From the NCBI GenBank assembly GCA_049890095.1, contig JBMHCD010000004.1:1-64000 (forward strand): a stretch of 64,000 nt of DNA, in the 5' to 3' direction. The position numbers were made by a program, and so were the translations under genes. The notes beneath the pieces are model-generated. The model did not search any database and was not told where the DNA came from. It saw nothing but the letters and a program-made list of their open reading frames with translations. The DNA is from JABAYQ01 sp049890095. GTDB lineage: Bacteria > Bacteroidota > Bacteroidia > Flavobacteriales > UBA7312. Positions 8,740 to 17,475 of this stretch are shown here, one piece after another; position 1 is the first letter of the stretch; every line of letters begins with the position of its first letter.

Positions 8740-9671
8740 ACCGCTAACTCTAATTTATCTAGAGCTAAAGAAGCTGGCCCTAGTATATTCATTTTTTTGT
8801 CTAATAAATCAGAAACTTTATAGGAAACCTTTCCTCTAAAATCTTCTAATAAATGTTTTTCACATTCTTCAATCATTTCTGGCATATATGCATGCATAGA
8901 TTTAGAAATATTACCACAAAAAACAACTACTTGTGGATTGAGAATATGAATAAAATCAGAAAGCTTTTTTCCTAACATTTGAAAAGTAAACTCGAGTGTC
9001 TGCTTAGCAATATCATTTTTATTTTCAGCTAAACTAAAAATTTGCTTTACAGTTGGAATATCTTGTAAATCAACTCCTGTAATATTTTTCATATTTAGAG
9101 AATACGATTTTTTTATTCCGTTTGCCGAAACAACCGTTTCCAAACATCCAACACCACCACAATTACATTTTCGACTTAACTGATCAACTTTAGTATGACC
9201 AAACTCTCCAGAGTAACCAAAAGCACCATCAAATAATTCATTATTAATGACTATTGCTCCACCTAAACCAGTTCCAACTGTAATCATAATAAAAGAAGGA
9301 TGATTTTTTCCGACACCGAATCTATTTTCTGCTAAACCAGCAGCATTAGCGTCATTAACTACAAATGTAGCTATGTTAAATTCATCCTCGATACACGATT
9401 TTAAGTTAAATGGACGTAAATCTGACCATGGGAAGTTTACCGGTCTAAATTGATTACTTTGTGAATCAAAATTTGGTGCACCAATACCTATACATTGTAT
9501 ATCGTATTTATCATGCAAAGATTTTATATTTTCTAGTAATGTTTTTATAAAACCGTCGAAGGAATTACAATTTTTTGTTTTGAAGCTTGAAACTTCAATG
9601 ATCCCCTTTTCAGAATTTAAAACACCTAATTCTGTATTTGTTCCTCCTATATCTATTCCTAATACTATCAT
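8736..9671 (-). CDS. ROK-family sugar kinase, probable glucokinase
   Basis: The 311-residue protein opens with the ATP-binding motif GIDIGGTNTELGV. It has the ROK sugar-binding GEFGHTKVD and the zinc motif C-x-C-G-x-x-G-C-L-E (residues CNCGGVGCLE), as well as VVNDANAAGLAE with the catalytic Asp. The family phosphorylates glucose, fructose, mannose or N-acyl sugars, or acts as a repressor. No N-terminal helix-turn-helix is present, so it is an enzyme. As the last gene of an operon with pfkA and gap, and beside a beta-glucan locus, glucose is the most likely substrate. The start overlaps the mgsA stop by 4 nt. Confidence 0.88.
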   Translation of the reverse strand: MIVLGIDIGGTNTELGVLNSEKGIIEVSSFKTKNCNSFDGFIKTLLENIKSLHDKYDIQCIGIGAPNFDSQSNQFRPVNFPWSDLRPFNLKSCIEDEFNIATFVVNDANAAGLAENRFGVGKNHPSFIMITVGTGLGGAIVINNELFDGAFGYSGEFGHTKVDQLSRKCNCGGVGCLETVVSANGIKKSYSLNMKNITGVDLQDIPTVKQIFSLAENKNDIAKQTLEFTFQMLGKKLSDFIHILNPQVVVFCGNISKSMHAYMPEMIEECEKHLLEDFRGKVSYKVSDLLDKKMNILGPASLALDKLELAV

Positions 9672-10036
9672 AATTTTTCATTAAAATGTTTTAAAAGAAT
9701 TTCTGCAGTTTTAAAATTAGTAGCCAATGGTACCTGATAAACATCACATAATCTTAATAACATATATATATCTGGTTCGTGAGGATGTTTTCCGAGTGGA
9801 TCTCTTAAAAAAATAACTGCATCTATTTCTTTTGTTACAATTTTAGCTGCAATTTGGGCATCACCACCTAAAGGTCCAGACTCCACATTGTCCACTTCAA
9901 TACCGAATTCTGAAACAATTTTTGAGGTACTCTTTGTACAAGTAATTCTCAGTTTTTCAACAATGTGTTTGTTTGCATGAATAAAACCTCTCAAACGGTC
10001 TTTTGTTCCATCGTGTGCAATAATTGCTAATTGCAT
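9668..10036 (-). CDS. mgsA: Methylglyoxal synthase
   Basis: This 122-residue enzyme converts dihydroxyacetone phosphate to methylglyoxal and phosphate. The residues equivalent to the E. coli catalytic set are present with the correct spacing: Asp59 in GPLGGDAQ (E. coli Asp71), Asp79 in LRDP (Asp91), His86 (His98) and Asp89 (Asp101) in HEPD, plus the N-terminal AHD. It is shorter than the E. coli protein (152 aa), lacking N- and C-terminal extensions. In an operon with pfkA, gap and a sugar kinase it can relieve phosphate-sugar build-up. It sits next to a degenerate paralogue (10044-10451). Confidence 0.88.
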   Translation of the reverse strand: MQLAIIAHDGTKDRLRGFIHANKHIVEKLRITCTKSTSKIVSEFGIEVDNVESGPLGGDAQIAAKIVTKEIDAVIFLRDPLGKHPHEPDIYMLLRLCDVYQVPLATNFKTAEILLKHFNEKL

Positions 10037-10043
10037 GTTTTAA

Positions 10044-10451
10044 TTATTTTTTTAACAGCACTTGGTTTGCCGCCTCCATTCTTATTTTTCCTATAATTAA
10101 TAATTCTGCCGCATTTAGGTTAGTTGAAACTGGCACATTATTTAAATCACAAGTATTTAATAGGTTTACAATATCTTCGTGATATTCTTGTGTAATTGAA
10201 GGATCTCTAAAGAAAAATAGCATCTCTATATCATTATTTTTTACCATTTCAGTAATTTGAACATACCCTCCATCACTACCTTTTTGAACATGAGTTAAAG
10301 AAATATTTATACCTTCTGACTCTAGAAATTCTGCTGTTCTTCCTGTAGCAACAATTTCTCTAGCATAAAACCATGAATTTCTTTTTGTTAAAAAAGAATG
10401 CAAAGTTGGTTTGTATTTATCGTGTGCAATGACTGCTATTTTTTTCATCAT
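10044..10451 (-). CDS. Methylglyoxal-synthase-like protein lacking catalytic Asp and His
   Basis: This 135-residue paralogue of the following gene shares the fold signatures: IAVIAHD at the start, ATGRTAEFL, FFFRDP and VPVSTNLNAAELL. Aligned by spacing from the conserved Asp83-Pro, the essential catalytic Asp is replaced by Tyr63 (SDGGYVQI instead of GPLGGDAQ) and the active-site His by Tyr90, although His91 is adjacent and Asp93 remains. The phosphate-binding Thr/Gly region is largely kept. It probably binds a phosphorylated ligand without making methylglyoxal, perhaps as a regulatory or hetero-oligomeric subunit of MgsA. That role is inferred. Confidence 0.8.
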   Translation of the reverse strand: MMKKIAVIAHDKYKPTLHSFLTKRNSWFYAREIVATGRTAEFLESEGINISLTHVQKGSDGGYVQITEMVKNNDIEMLFFFRDPSITQEYHEDIVNLLNTCDLNNVPVSTNLNAAELLIIGKIRMEAANQVLLKK

Positions 10452-10453
10452 AT

Positions 10454-11443
10454 TTAACTAATTAGAGAACATAAATCTATTAATCTAGACGAGTACCCAA
10501 TTTCATTATCATACCAAGAAACTAATTTGATAAAGTTACCATCCACTTTTGTTAATTCCGCATCGATTATTGAAGATTCTTGTCTACCAACAATATCTAC
10601 AGAAACCAATGGTTCATTACTTACCGCAAGAATTTCCTTTAATGGTCCATTAGCAGCTTCTTCCAAAATTCTATTTACCTCCTCTTTAGTCGTTTCTTTT
10701 TCAGTAGTACAGACAAAATCAGTAATAGACCCACAAGCAACTGGCACTCTCAATGCGATTCCATCAAGTTTTCCATTTAATTCAGGTAATACCTTACCCA
10801 CAGCAGATGCAGCTCCTGTTTTGGTTGGAATAATAGAATTCATAGCAGATCTGGCTCTTCTTAAATCTTTATGAGGCGAATCTTGTAAACGCTGATCAGC
10901 CGTAAAAGCATGAGTAGTAGTAATATAACCTGTTTTTATTTTAAAATGATCGTTTATTACTTTGGCCATTGGTGCTAAACAATTAGTGGTACACGAAGCA
11001 TTTGATACTACAAAATCGTCTTCTGATAAAACTTCATTATTCACTCCTAATACAATTGTTTTTGCATCTGGTGATGGTGCTGAAATGATAACTTTTTTAG
11101 CTCCTGCAATGTTATGTTGTAAAGCTTCTTCATTTTTCAAAAAACGACCAGTAGATTCAAGAACAACATCTACATCCATATTTTTCCATGGTAAGTTTTG
11201 TGGTATTGGTTCTGAAAAAACTGGAATTTCTACTCCATCAATTACGATTCCATTATCGTTAGAACTAATATCATGAGGTAATACTCCGTGAGTAGAATCA
11301 TATTTTAATAAATGTGTAAGTGTTTTAATATCTGTCAAATCGTTTAATGCAACGACCTGAACTTTATCGGATTGAAGAGCTAATCGAAAAAAACCTCTAC
11401 CTATTCTACCAAACCCATTAATTGCAACTTTTATTTTCTTCAT
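10454..11443 (-). CDS. gap: Glyceraldehyde-3-phosphate dehydrogenase, type I
   Basis: The 329-residue enzyme has the NAD-binding INGFGRIGRGFFR at its N-terminus, the active-site Cys in NASCTTNCLAPM, the catalytic His in TTTHAFTADQ, and the C-terminal SWYDNEIGYSSRL. It oxidises glyceraldehyde 3-phosphate in glycolysis. The position two genes below pfkA and directly above the two mgs genes places it in a dedicated lower-flux or inducible glycolytic operon. Whether it is the cell's only gap gene cannot be judged from this window. Confidence 0.95.
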   Translation of the reverse strand: MKKIKVAINGFGRIGRGFFRLALQSDKVQVVALNDLTDIKTLTHLLKYDSTHGVLPHDISSNDNGIVIDGVEIPVFSEPIPQNLPWKNMDVDVVLESTGRFLKNEEALQHNIAGAKKVIISAPSPDAKTIVLGVNNEVLSEDDFVVSNASCTTNCLAPMAKVINDHFKIKTGYITTTHAFTADQRLQDSPHKDLRRARSAMNSIIPTKTGAASAVGKVLPELNGKLDGIALRVPVACGSITDFVCTTEKETTKEEVNRILEEAANGPLKEILAVSNEPLVSVDIVGRQESSIIDAELTKVDGNFIKLVSWYDNEIGYSSRLIDLCSLIS

Positions 11444-11445
11444 CT

Positions 11446-12417
11446 TTATCTTGAAATTATTTCATTTAAATAGTAAAGAGATTCATCAATTGGATTATGA
11501 TTCTCTACTACTGTATCTATATTATTAATTACTATTTCATTTTTTATAATACCTACCATTTTGTTGGACTCACCTCCAATAAGTACGTCTATGGCTGCTT
11601 TACCTAATCTACTTGCTAATATTCGATCAATACTAGATGGAGAACCACCGCGCTGTAAATGACCTAAAATAGTCACCTTCGTTTCATATTTAGAATATAC
11701 ATCAGACAAGTCAGAAGCAATTTTATACGACGGTCCATAACTATTACCTTCTGCTACCAATACGACACTAGATGTTTTATCTAATTTACTACCTTCTTCC
11801 AATCTTTTTGCTAAACCGTCTATGGTAAACTCTTTTTCTGGAATAATTACAAAACATGCTCCAGAAGCAACACTTGCATGTAAAGCTAAATTTCCGCTAT
11901 CACGTCCCATAACTTCCACAAAAAATAATCGATTATGCGAACGTGCTGTATCTCTAATTTTATCGACAGAATCGACAATAGTATCTAAAGATGTATGAAA
12001 ACCAATAGAATGATCTGTTCCATAAACATCATTGTCAATAGAAGCTGGTATACCTACAACAGGAATGTCAAATTGATTAGAAAAAATACTAGCTCCTGTT
12101 AAAGAACCATTACCTCCAATTACAACTAAAGCATCTATTGAAAGGTTTTTGAGATTTTGGTATGCAATTTTTCTAATTTCAGAATCATGAAAATCTAAGG
12201 AACGAGCCGATTTTAACAAAGTTCCTCCTAGTCCTAGAATCTTACTAACCGACCTAATCTCTAGTTTTTTGTAATCGTTTTCTATTATTCCTTGAAACCC
12301 TCTGTAAAAGCCATAACATTCTAATTCATGATAAATTGCAGTACGAACTACACTTCGTATAGCAGAATTCATTCCAGGAGAATCTCCTCCAGATGTTATT
12401 ATAGCTATTTTTTTCAC
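11446..12417 (-). CDS. pfkA: 6-phosphofructokinase with an unusual GGNGS motif
   Basis: The 323-residue protein matches ATP-type phosphofructokinase in length and motifs: TSGGDSPGMNSAIR, the catalytic SIDND (Asp128), TSLDTIVDSVDKIRDTA, VEVMGRDSG and LGHLQRGGSPSS. At position 103 the usual Mg-ATP-binding GGDGS reads GGNGS, i.e. Asp to Asn. Gly104, characteristic of ATP rather than pyrophosphate use, is kept. It is the first gene of the glycolytic operon, with a TATATTTG -7 element and the AGTGT-N7-ACACT palindrome in its 5' region. Confidence 0.93.
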   Translation of the reverse strand: MKKIAIITSGGDSPGMNSAIRSVVRTAIYHELECYGFYRGFQGIIENDYKKLEIRSVSKILGLGGTLLKSARSLDFHDSEIRKIAYQNLKNLSIDALVVIGGNGSLTGASIFSNQFDIPVVGIPASIDNDVYGTDHSIGFHTSLDTIVDSVDKIRDTARSHNRLFFVEVMGRDSGNLALHASVASGACFVIIPEKEFTIDGLAKRLEEGSKLDKTSSVVLVAEGNSYGPSYKIASDLSDVYSKYETKVTILGHLQRGGSPSSIDRILASRLGKAAIDVLIGGESNKMVGIIKNEIVINNIDTVVENHNPIDESLYYLNEIISR

Positions 12418-12436
12418 TATTTAGAAAATTAGAAAA

Positions 12437-12444
12437 CAAATATA
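12437..12444 (-). promoter_or_regulatory. -7 promoter element for pfkA operon
   Basis: The minus strand reads TATATTTG (TAnnTTTG type) 20 nt upstream of the pfkA start. As at 8012-8019 it is preceded by the shared palindrome rather than a good -33 TTTG. The leader would be very short. Confidence 0.55.
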
Positions 12445-12455
12445 AAAAATTAATT

Positions 12456-12472
12456 AGTGTTATTTTTACACT
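12456..12472. promoter_or_regulatory. Putative NrtR-type operator, copy 2
   Basis: AGTGTTATTTTTACACT has the same perfect AGTGT/ACACT arms and 7-bp AT spacer as the copy at 8027-8043. The flanks AAACAAATATAA and AATTAATT are also shared. It lies 39 nt upstream of pfkA, overlapping the region where the -33 contact would fall. It is the only other copy I found in intergenic DNA of this window. Confidence 0.65.
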
Positions 12473-12497
12473 TAGGTAAAAATAATAACAAAAACAG

Positions 12498-13181
12498 CTA
12501 TTTTCTCTCGTAAAAATAAATTACCAGAATCAACATTAAGAGGTTATAAATAGTATCTTCTATTGGAATATTTAAAATCCTTATGCCAAGGATATTATCA
12601 GGGTGATAAATAACAACAGGTTCAGAAGTAAAACTTCCTGTTAGAAAACCGTTTATTAGAATAAATGGAATTAAACTTACAACATACATTCTTAAAAATT
12701 TAAAACTCCAGGCGGGGTTTTTATAAAATGTAAAAATTAAAAATAGTGCCGTAAGTATAAAGCAAATCGATGTGTAGCGTTTATCCAAATTCAATATTGC
12801 CATGAATAATAAAAATAGAGCTATGACAAGTATTATATATCGACTAAACGAATAATTCTTCTTTGTTGGAAAAAAATAATTTAATACTTCGTAGATAAAC
12901 ACACATGCAAATGGAACAAAAACAAAAAAAAGCCATTCTTCTACAGGTAAATTTAACACCTTATATCCTAAATAATATTTAGGATTAAATTGCCAAATTT
13001 CATGTTGAGTAAACCATACATCCCAAGGAATAAAAAGAATCATCATTATTACAGAAGATGAAGCTATTTTTTTCCATTTTGAAACGAAATAAATCCTTCT
13101 TTCAAAACTCTGAGCCAAAGGATATGAAATTGTAAATAATAACAAAATCAGATAAAGATATTTTGTCTCAAAAAATTCCAA
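12498..13181 (-). CDS. crtY: Lycopene beta-cyclase, fused CrtYc-CrtYd type
   Basis: This 227-residue integral membrane protein has six to seven hydrophobic helices. The two cyclase repeats are marked by PWDVW (52-56) with LNLPVEE (77-82) in the first half and LNIPIEDT (204-210) in the second; these acidic PxE[ED] motifs are the hallmark of the heterodimeric-type cyclase fused in Bacteroidota. It converts lycopene ends to beta rings in the inner membrane. It is the last gene of the leftward light-response operon, and its start overlaps cruF by 14 nt. Confidence 0.88.
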   Translation of the reverse strand: MEFFETKYLYLILLLFTISYPLAQSFERRIYFVSKWKKIASSSVIMMILFIPWDVWFTQHEIWQFNPKYYLGYKVLNLPVEEWLFFVFVPFACVFIYEVLNYFFPTKKNYSFSRYIILVIALFLLFMAILNLDKRYTSICFILTALFLIFTFYKNPAWSFKFLRMYVVSLIPFILINGFLTGSFTSEPVVIYHPDNILGIRILNIPIEDTIYNLLMLILVIYFYERK

Positions 13182-13800
13182 TGTATATATTTTGAATTAG
13201 AAAAAACAACGTTTGTCCAAGAATAACAGACAAACATACAAGAAAATTAAAGGTTATCTTACTGTAAAAAATAATAGAGTGCATAACTAAAGATACCAAA
13301 AACCACATTATATAATTCTGCATAGGAATTTGTCCACCTTGCCACGACCAAAAATCTAGACTAATAGCGACTGGCTCAATTAAAAAATCTAATCCAACCA
13401 TAAAAATTGAAGATGTAAAAATTAGCACTAAAAATTGCCTTAATATTTTTTGAAAAACACCAAATGTAGCAATTGATAATAAAAACCAATTTATACCTAT
13501 TAATAATGGAGTGTTAAACCATTTAATGCCTAAAGTTTCCCCATATTGATAATTTCCAAACAAAATACCTGTTTTAACTCCGATTACTTCTACAAAAAAA
13601 CCAATGCTAAATAAAACTAAAAATAATCGAAATATTTTAACATTTAATGACTGTGAGATTAGTAGCAATAGTGTGGATAACAGCAAATGAAAAGGGGTCA
13701 AATCTTTGAAGATTGGCTGTAATGCGGGAACAGACAAAGCTATAGCTCCTACTAAATGAGTAACTAAGATTATAATACTATTAATGTTTGTCTGTTTCAT
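13168..13800 (-). CDS. cruF: CruF-like carotenoid 1',2'-hydratase (DUF422 family)
   Basis: The 210-residue membrane protein of about seven helices carries the family signatures EVIGVKTGILFGNYQYG, PLLIGINW, DFLIEPVA near FWSW, and NYIMWF. In flavobacteria and cyanobacteria CruF adds water to the psi end of gamma-carotene, giving the 1'-hydroxyl of saproxanthin and myxol. It sits between the CrtD-like desaturase (4 nt gap) and the lycopene cyclase, which fits that pathway. The family also contains bisanhydrobacterioruberin hydratases, so substrate assignment rests on context. Confidence 0.85.
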   Translation of the reverse strand: MKQTNINSIIILVTHLVGAIALSVPALQPIFKDLTPFHLLLSTLLLLISQSLNVKIFRLFLVLFSIGFFVEVIGVKTGILFGNYQYGETLGIKWFNTPLLIGINWFLLSIATFGVFQKILRQFLVLIFTSSIFMVGLDFLIEPVAISLDFWSWQGGQIPMQNYIMWFLVSLVMHSIIFYSKITFNFLVCLSVILGQTLFFLIQNIYIGIF

Positions 13801-13803
13801 AAG

Positions 13804-15264
13804 TCACACTATTAAATCATCTACAATTTTTGCTGATGATAAAGCTAAAGGGATGCCTCCTCCAGGATGAACACTTCCTCCACAAAAGTAAAGATTATTA
13901 AATTGACTAGAAAAATTAGGATGTCTAAAGAAAGCAGACATTCTATTATTAGATGCCGTTCCATATAAAGAACCTTTGAAGGAACCTGTTTTGGATTCAA
14001 TTGTTCTTGGCTCTAATACCTCCTCAAATTCTATACAAGATTCTAAATCTGTTTTAAGTATTCTATTAATTTTTGAGATCACATTTTTTCTCGCATCGCT
14101 AATTAAGCTATCCCAATCTTGATTATAGTCCGAAGGAACATTAATCATAACAAACCAATTTTCATTGTTTTTAGGAGCATCGTTTTTATTTTTTTTAGAT
14201 GTAATATTTATATAAACTGTTGGATCATTGTATATCTTATTACCTTCCTTTAAATGCAAAAATTCCTGGTGATAATCATCTGAAAAAAAGATATTATGTA
14301 AATCTAAATTAGGAAACTCTTTATTTATAGCCCAATAAAAAATAAGTGCAGATGTAGAACGCTCTTGTTTTAGTATTTTTTTTGCTTTGGACTCTTGACC
14401 AAGTAAATTTTTATAGGTGTAATAAATATCAGAATTGCAAATAACATAATCTGATTTCACTTTTTTAGACCCAATCAATATACCTTCTACATTTTTTCCA
14501 TTTTGGATTATTTGATCTACTTTTTGATTGAAAAAAAATTCAACTTGTAAATTTTGAGCTAATTGAAATAGGGTGTCCGCTATAGAGTACATTCCCTTTT
14601 TAGGGAAAAAGGCACCTTTACTAAACTCTAAGTGTGGAATTATATTCAATATTGCAGGAGCTAAAAACGGATTTGAACCATTGTAGGTAGCAAATCGGTT
14701 AAAAATCTGTGTGAGTTTTTGGTCACCTAAACTTTTCTTATTTGCTTCATTCATAGTTGTAAACACACCTAAAAACGGTAGCTTAAGCATAGAAATTAAA
14801 ACATCAAAAGAAAAATAGGTTTTTAATTTGTGAAGCGATTTTGTTAAGAAAAGTGAAGAAGTAGAATAGTAAATAAATTTACTTTTATTCAAGTGTTTTA
14901 ATACATTTTTAGACCGAACAGTTGTTTTTAATTCTGCTTCATTAGCAAAATCGTTTTTATCAGAAAACCCATTTATAACTACTCCATCTTCAAAAAAATA
15001 ACGGCATGTTTCATCAAGTTTAATGTATTCAAAAGTATCAGCACTTTTTTTACCTGCAATTTCAAACAAGTCTTCAATTAGCTCTGGCATGGTAAATAAA
15101 GATGGGCCGGTATCAAACCTAAAGCCATCTTTAACTAACTGATTCATTTTACCACCTGCGTGAGAAGAAGATTCATAAAGTTGTACTTTAAATCCTCTTG
15201 CAGCCAGCCTAATTGCAACAGCTAAACCACCAATACCGGCTCCTATAACGACAACCTTTTTCAA
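13804..15264 (-). CDS. crtD: CrtD-like carotenoid 3',4'-desaturase
   Basis: The 486-residue FAD enzyme of the phytoene-desaturase family has the dinucleotide motif VIGAGIGGLAVAIRLA and GGKMNQ at the N-terminus. The C-terminal FAD contact CGGSVHPGGGIPLALSSA is typical of CrtD rather than CrtI. A true CrtI is encoded separately at 24601-26073. Location directly before cruF suggests it desaturates the 1'-hydroxylated psi end at C3'-C4', as in myxol synthesis. Start at 15264 follows the photolyase stop by 3 nt. Confidence 0.8.
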   Translation of the reverse strand: MKKVVVIGAGIGGLAVAIRLAARGFKVQLYESSSHAGGKMNQLVKDGFRFDTGPSLFTMPELIEDLFEIAGKKSADTFEYIKLDETCRYFFEDGVVINGFSDKNDFANEAELKTTVRSKNVLKHLNKSKFIYYSTSSLFLTKSLHKLKTYFSFDVLISMLKLPFLGVFTTMNEANKKSLGDQKLTQIFNRFATYNGSNPFLAPAILNIIPHLEFSKGAFFPKKGMYSIADTLFQLAQNLQVEFFFNQKVDQIIQNGKNVEGILIGSKKVKSDYVICNSDIYYTYKNLLGQESKAKKILKQERSTSALIFYWAINKEFPNLDLHNIFFSDDYHQEFLHLKEGNKIYNDPTVYINITSKKNKNDAPKNNENWFVMINVPSDYNQDWDSLISDARKNVISKINRILKTDLESCIEFEEVLEPRTIESKTGSFKGSLYGTASNNRMSAFFRHPNFSSQFNNLYFCGGSVHPGGGIPLALSSAKIVDDLIV

Positions 15265-15267
15265 ATT

Positions 15268-16575
15268 TTAGCCTATTACTTTATATCTTTCTATAGCTTT
15301 TAATCTAGAATGCTTAAGATCAACTATTTTAGAAACGTTATAATTTCCTAACTCGTCCATTTCAGGCAGCCATTTTTTACAATAAACAAAATCAGGGTCA
15401 AACTTTTTTTGCTGAGTTATTGGATTAAAAACTCTAAAATATGGAGCGGCATCAGATCCTGTTCCTGCTACCCATTGCCAATTACCATTATTTGAAGCCA
15501 AATCATAATCCAACAATTTAGATGCAAAATAGGCCTCTCCTAATCGCCAATCAATACCCAAATTTTTCACCAAAAAAGAAGCTGTTAACATTCGCACTCT
15601 ATTTTTCATTAAACCAGTATCAAAAAGTTCTCGCATACCAGCATCGACCAAAGGAAAACCCGTTTGACCATGTTTCCACTTCAAAAAAGATTGAATATCA
15701 TCATTCCATGTCAGTGAATCATACTTCTTTTTAAATGAATGATTTACGACTTGAGGATTATGCCATAAAATTTGACAAAAAAACGATCTCCAAATTAATT
15801 CTTTCAATAAACTTTCTGAATATTGATAAGCGATTTTAGCAAGCTCCCTAACACTCATCAAACCGAATCGTAAGTGTATGGATATATTACATGTTCCTTC
15901 TGTATTTAAAAAGTCTCTAGATTTTTCATAATTACGAACAAACATATGGTCTAATTTAGGCACTGGCAAAACAACATTTTGGTGTTCAAAACCAATCTCT
16001 TGTAGAGAAGAAATTTGCTCAATATCTTCGTTTAAAATTAATTTGTCTAATAAATTTTCAGAATGGTAAGGAATTGTAAGAGAAATTCTAAAATTGAGCA
16101 ACCACTTTTTCATATAGGGAGTATATACGTTATAAGGTTTGCCACTACCAGATAAAATTTCATCTTTTTCAAAAATTACCTGATCTTTTAGCGAATAAAA
16201 ATTTGCTCTTTTTTCATTACACAAATTCTCTATAGATAAGTCTCTATCAACAGCATAAGGCTCATAATCGTTATTAACGAAAACAGCATCTATATTACAT
16301 TTCTTAAAAAGGTTTTCAAAAACATTGTTTGGATCACCATACAGAATATGAATTTTTGTTCCATATTTTTCAAGTTGATCATTTAATCTAGTCAACTGAT
16401 CATAAATTAATGAAACTCTTCGATCAGTAGCCAAAAGGTTATTTAAAATGTTTTGATCAAAAATAAATATTGCTAATACTTTTTCTGAGTGCTTAAGAGC
16501 TTTAAACAACCCATGGTTATCATGCAATCTTAAATCTCTTCTAAACCAAAAAACACTTAATTTACTTTTTTCCAC
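15268..16575 (-). CDS. phrB: Class I-type deoxyribodipyrimidine photolyase / cryptochrome
   Basis: The 435-residue protein begins with an antenna-binding Rossmann domain (VFWFRRDLRLHDNHGL). Its helical FAD domain has the strongly conserved RVRMLTASFLVKNLGIDWR, YFASKLLDYDLASNNGNWQW and GTGSDAAPYFRVFNP. It repairs UV cyclobutane dimers using light. Length is slightly under E. coli PhrB (472 aa). It lies in the CarH operon between the SDR and crtD and overlaps the SDR stop by 14 nt, so it would be induced by light. A sensory cryptochrome cannot be excluded. Confidence 0.92.
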   Translation of the reverse strand: MEKSKLSVFWFRRDLRLHDNHGLFKALKHSEKVLAIFIFDQNILNNLLATDRRVSLIYDQLTRLNDQLEKYGTKIHILYGDPNNVFENLFKKCNIDAVFVNNDYEPYAVDRDLSIENLCNEKRANFYSLKDQVIFEKDEILSGSGKPYNVYTPYMKKWLLNFRISLTIPYHSENLLDKLILNEDIEQISSLQEIGFEHQNVVLPVPKLDHMFVRNYEKSRDFLNTEGTCNISIHLRFGLMSVRELAKIAYQYSESLLKELIWRSFFCQILWHNPQVVNHSFKKKYDSLTWNDDIQSFLKWKHGQTGFPLVDAGMRELFDTGLMKNRVRMLTASFLVKNLGIDWRLGEAYFASKLLDYDLASNNGNWQWVAGTGSDAAPYFRVFNPITQQKKFDPDFVYCKKWLPEMDELGNYNVSKIVDLKHSRLKAIERYKVIG

Positions 16576-17473
16576 CTTTTATGTACTTAATTAAGGACTC
16601 TAAATTAGTATATTTAAGTTTATATCCGGAGTTATTAAACTTTGTCATATCCATTTTACAACCTCCTTCTAAAATCACGCTCTTTGGTCCAAAAATAATT
16701 TTTAGAATAGAAGAAGGTATTCTAAACAAAATAGCATAAGGAGCAATACTACTCTTAATTTGTTTCATAAATTGATATTGAGTTAATTTTTGATTCGAAC
16801 CTAAATTATACGCTCCTTCTACTTTTTTATTTTTAATAGAATAATCAATAAACTGACAGGCATCATCAATATGTATCCATTCAATTGGTTGTTTTCCAGT
16901 ACCAAAAACAGCGGCCCCACCTAGTCTCATAGACAATAACGTAGGCACTAAAAATCCAGCCTCCTTAGTTATTAATAGAGAAATTCGTAACTTTATAACT
17001 CTCGAACCTATTTCGGAAAATTTATCAGCTGCATCCTCCCATCTAACACACATTTTTGCTAGCCAATCGTCAGCTGGCATATCTTCTTCCTTTTTTAAAC
17101 TTTTAAAATCGTTTATTCCATAATATCCAATTGCAGAAGCTGAAATAAAGGTTTTTGGACGAACACCTTTTTTAATACAAGCATCAAATATTAAATCGGT
17201 GGCTTTCACCCTGCTATCATACATTAATTGCTTATTTTTTTTTGTCCATTTCTTTATAATACTAAAGCCCGATAAATGAATAATATGCTGAACTCCTTCT
17301 ACCGAATTTTCATCAATTTCTCCCTTGGAAGTATCCCAATAAAATGCATCGAAACCATTGGCTTTTTCTTTATTAGTTGTTAGAACAACAACTCTAAACC
17401 CCTGTTCTTCAAAATTTGATTTTACCTTCCTAGCTAATGTTCCACTAGCTCCTGTTATTAGTATTTTCTGCAT
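16562..17473 (-). CDS. TIGR01777-type SDR epimerase (YfcH/SDR39U1 family)
   Basis: The 303-residue protein starts with the NAD(P)-binding ILITGASGTLARKV and has the family motifs HLSGFSI, ISASAIGYYG (catalytic Tyr region), LRISLLITKEAG and WIHIDD. The start of the C-terminal DUF1731 helical piece is less typical. The natural substrate of this family is unknown. It commonly sits beside photolyase genes in bacteria, and here it precedes the photolyase and follows a TonB-dependent receptor by 2 nt. Confidence 0.82.
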   Translation of the reverse strand: MQKILITGASGTLARKVKSNFEEQGFRVVVLTTNKEKANGFDAFYWDTSKGEIDENSVEGVQHIIHLSGFSIIKKWTKKNKQLMYDSRVKATDLIFDACIKKGVRPKTFISASAIGYYGINDFKSLKKEEDMPADDWLAKMCVRWEDAADKFSEIGSRVIKLRISLLITKEAGFLVPTLLSMRLGGAAVFGTGKQPIEWIHIDDACQFIDYSIKNKKVEGAYNLGSNQKLTQYQFMKQIKSSIAPYAILFRIPSSILKIIFGPKSVILEGGCKMDMTKFNNSGYKLKYTNLESLIKYIKGGKK

Positions 17474-17475
17474 TA

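Noticed and set aside
10527..11276. Two open frames on the plus strand opposite gap
   Set aside because: They are antisense shadows of a strongly conserved gene; their translations are Ser/Thr-rich with no recognisable domain.
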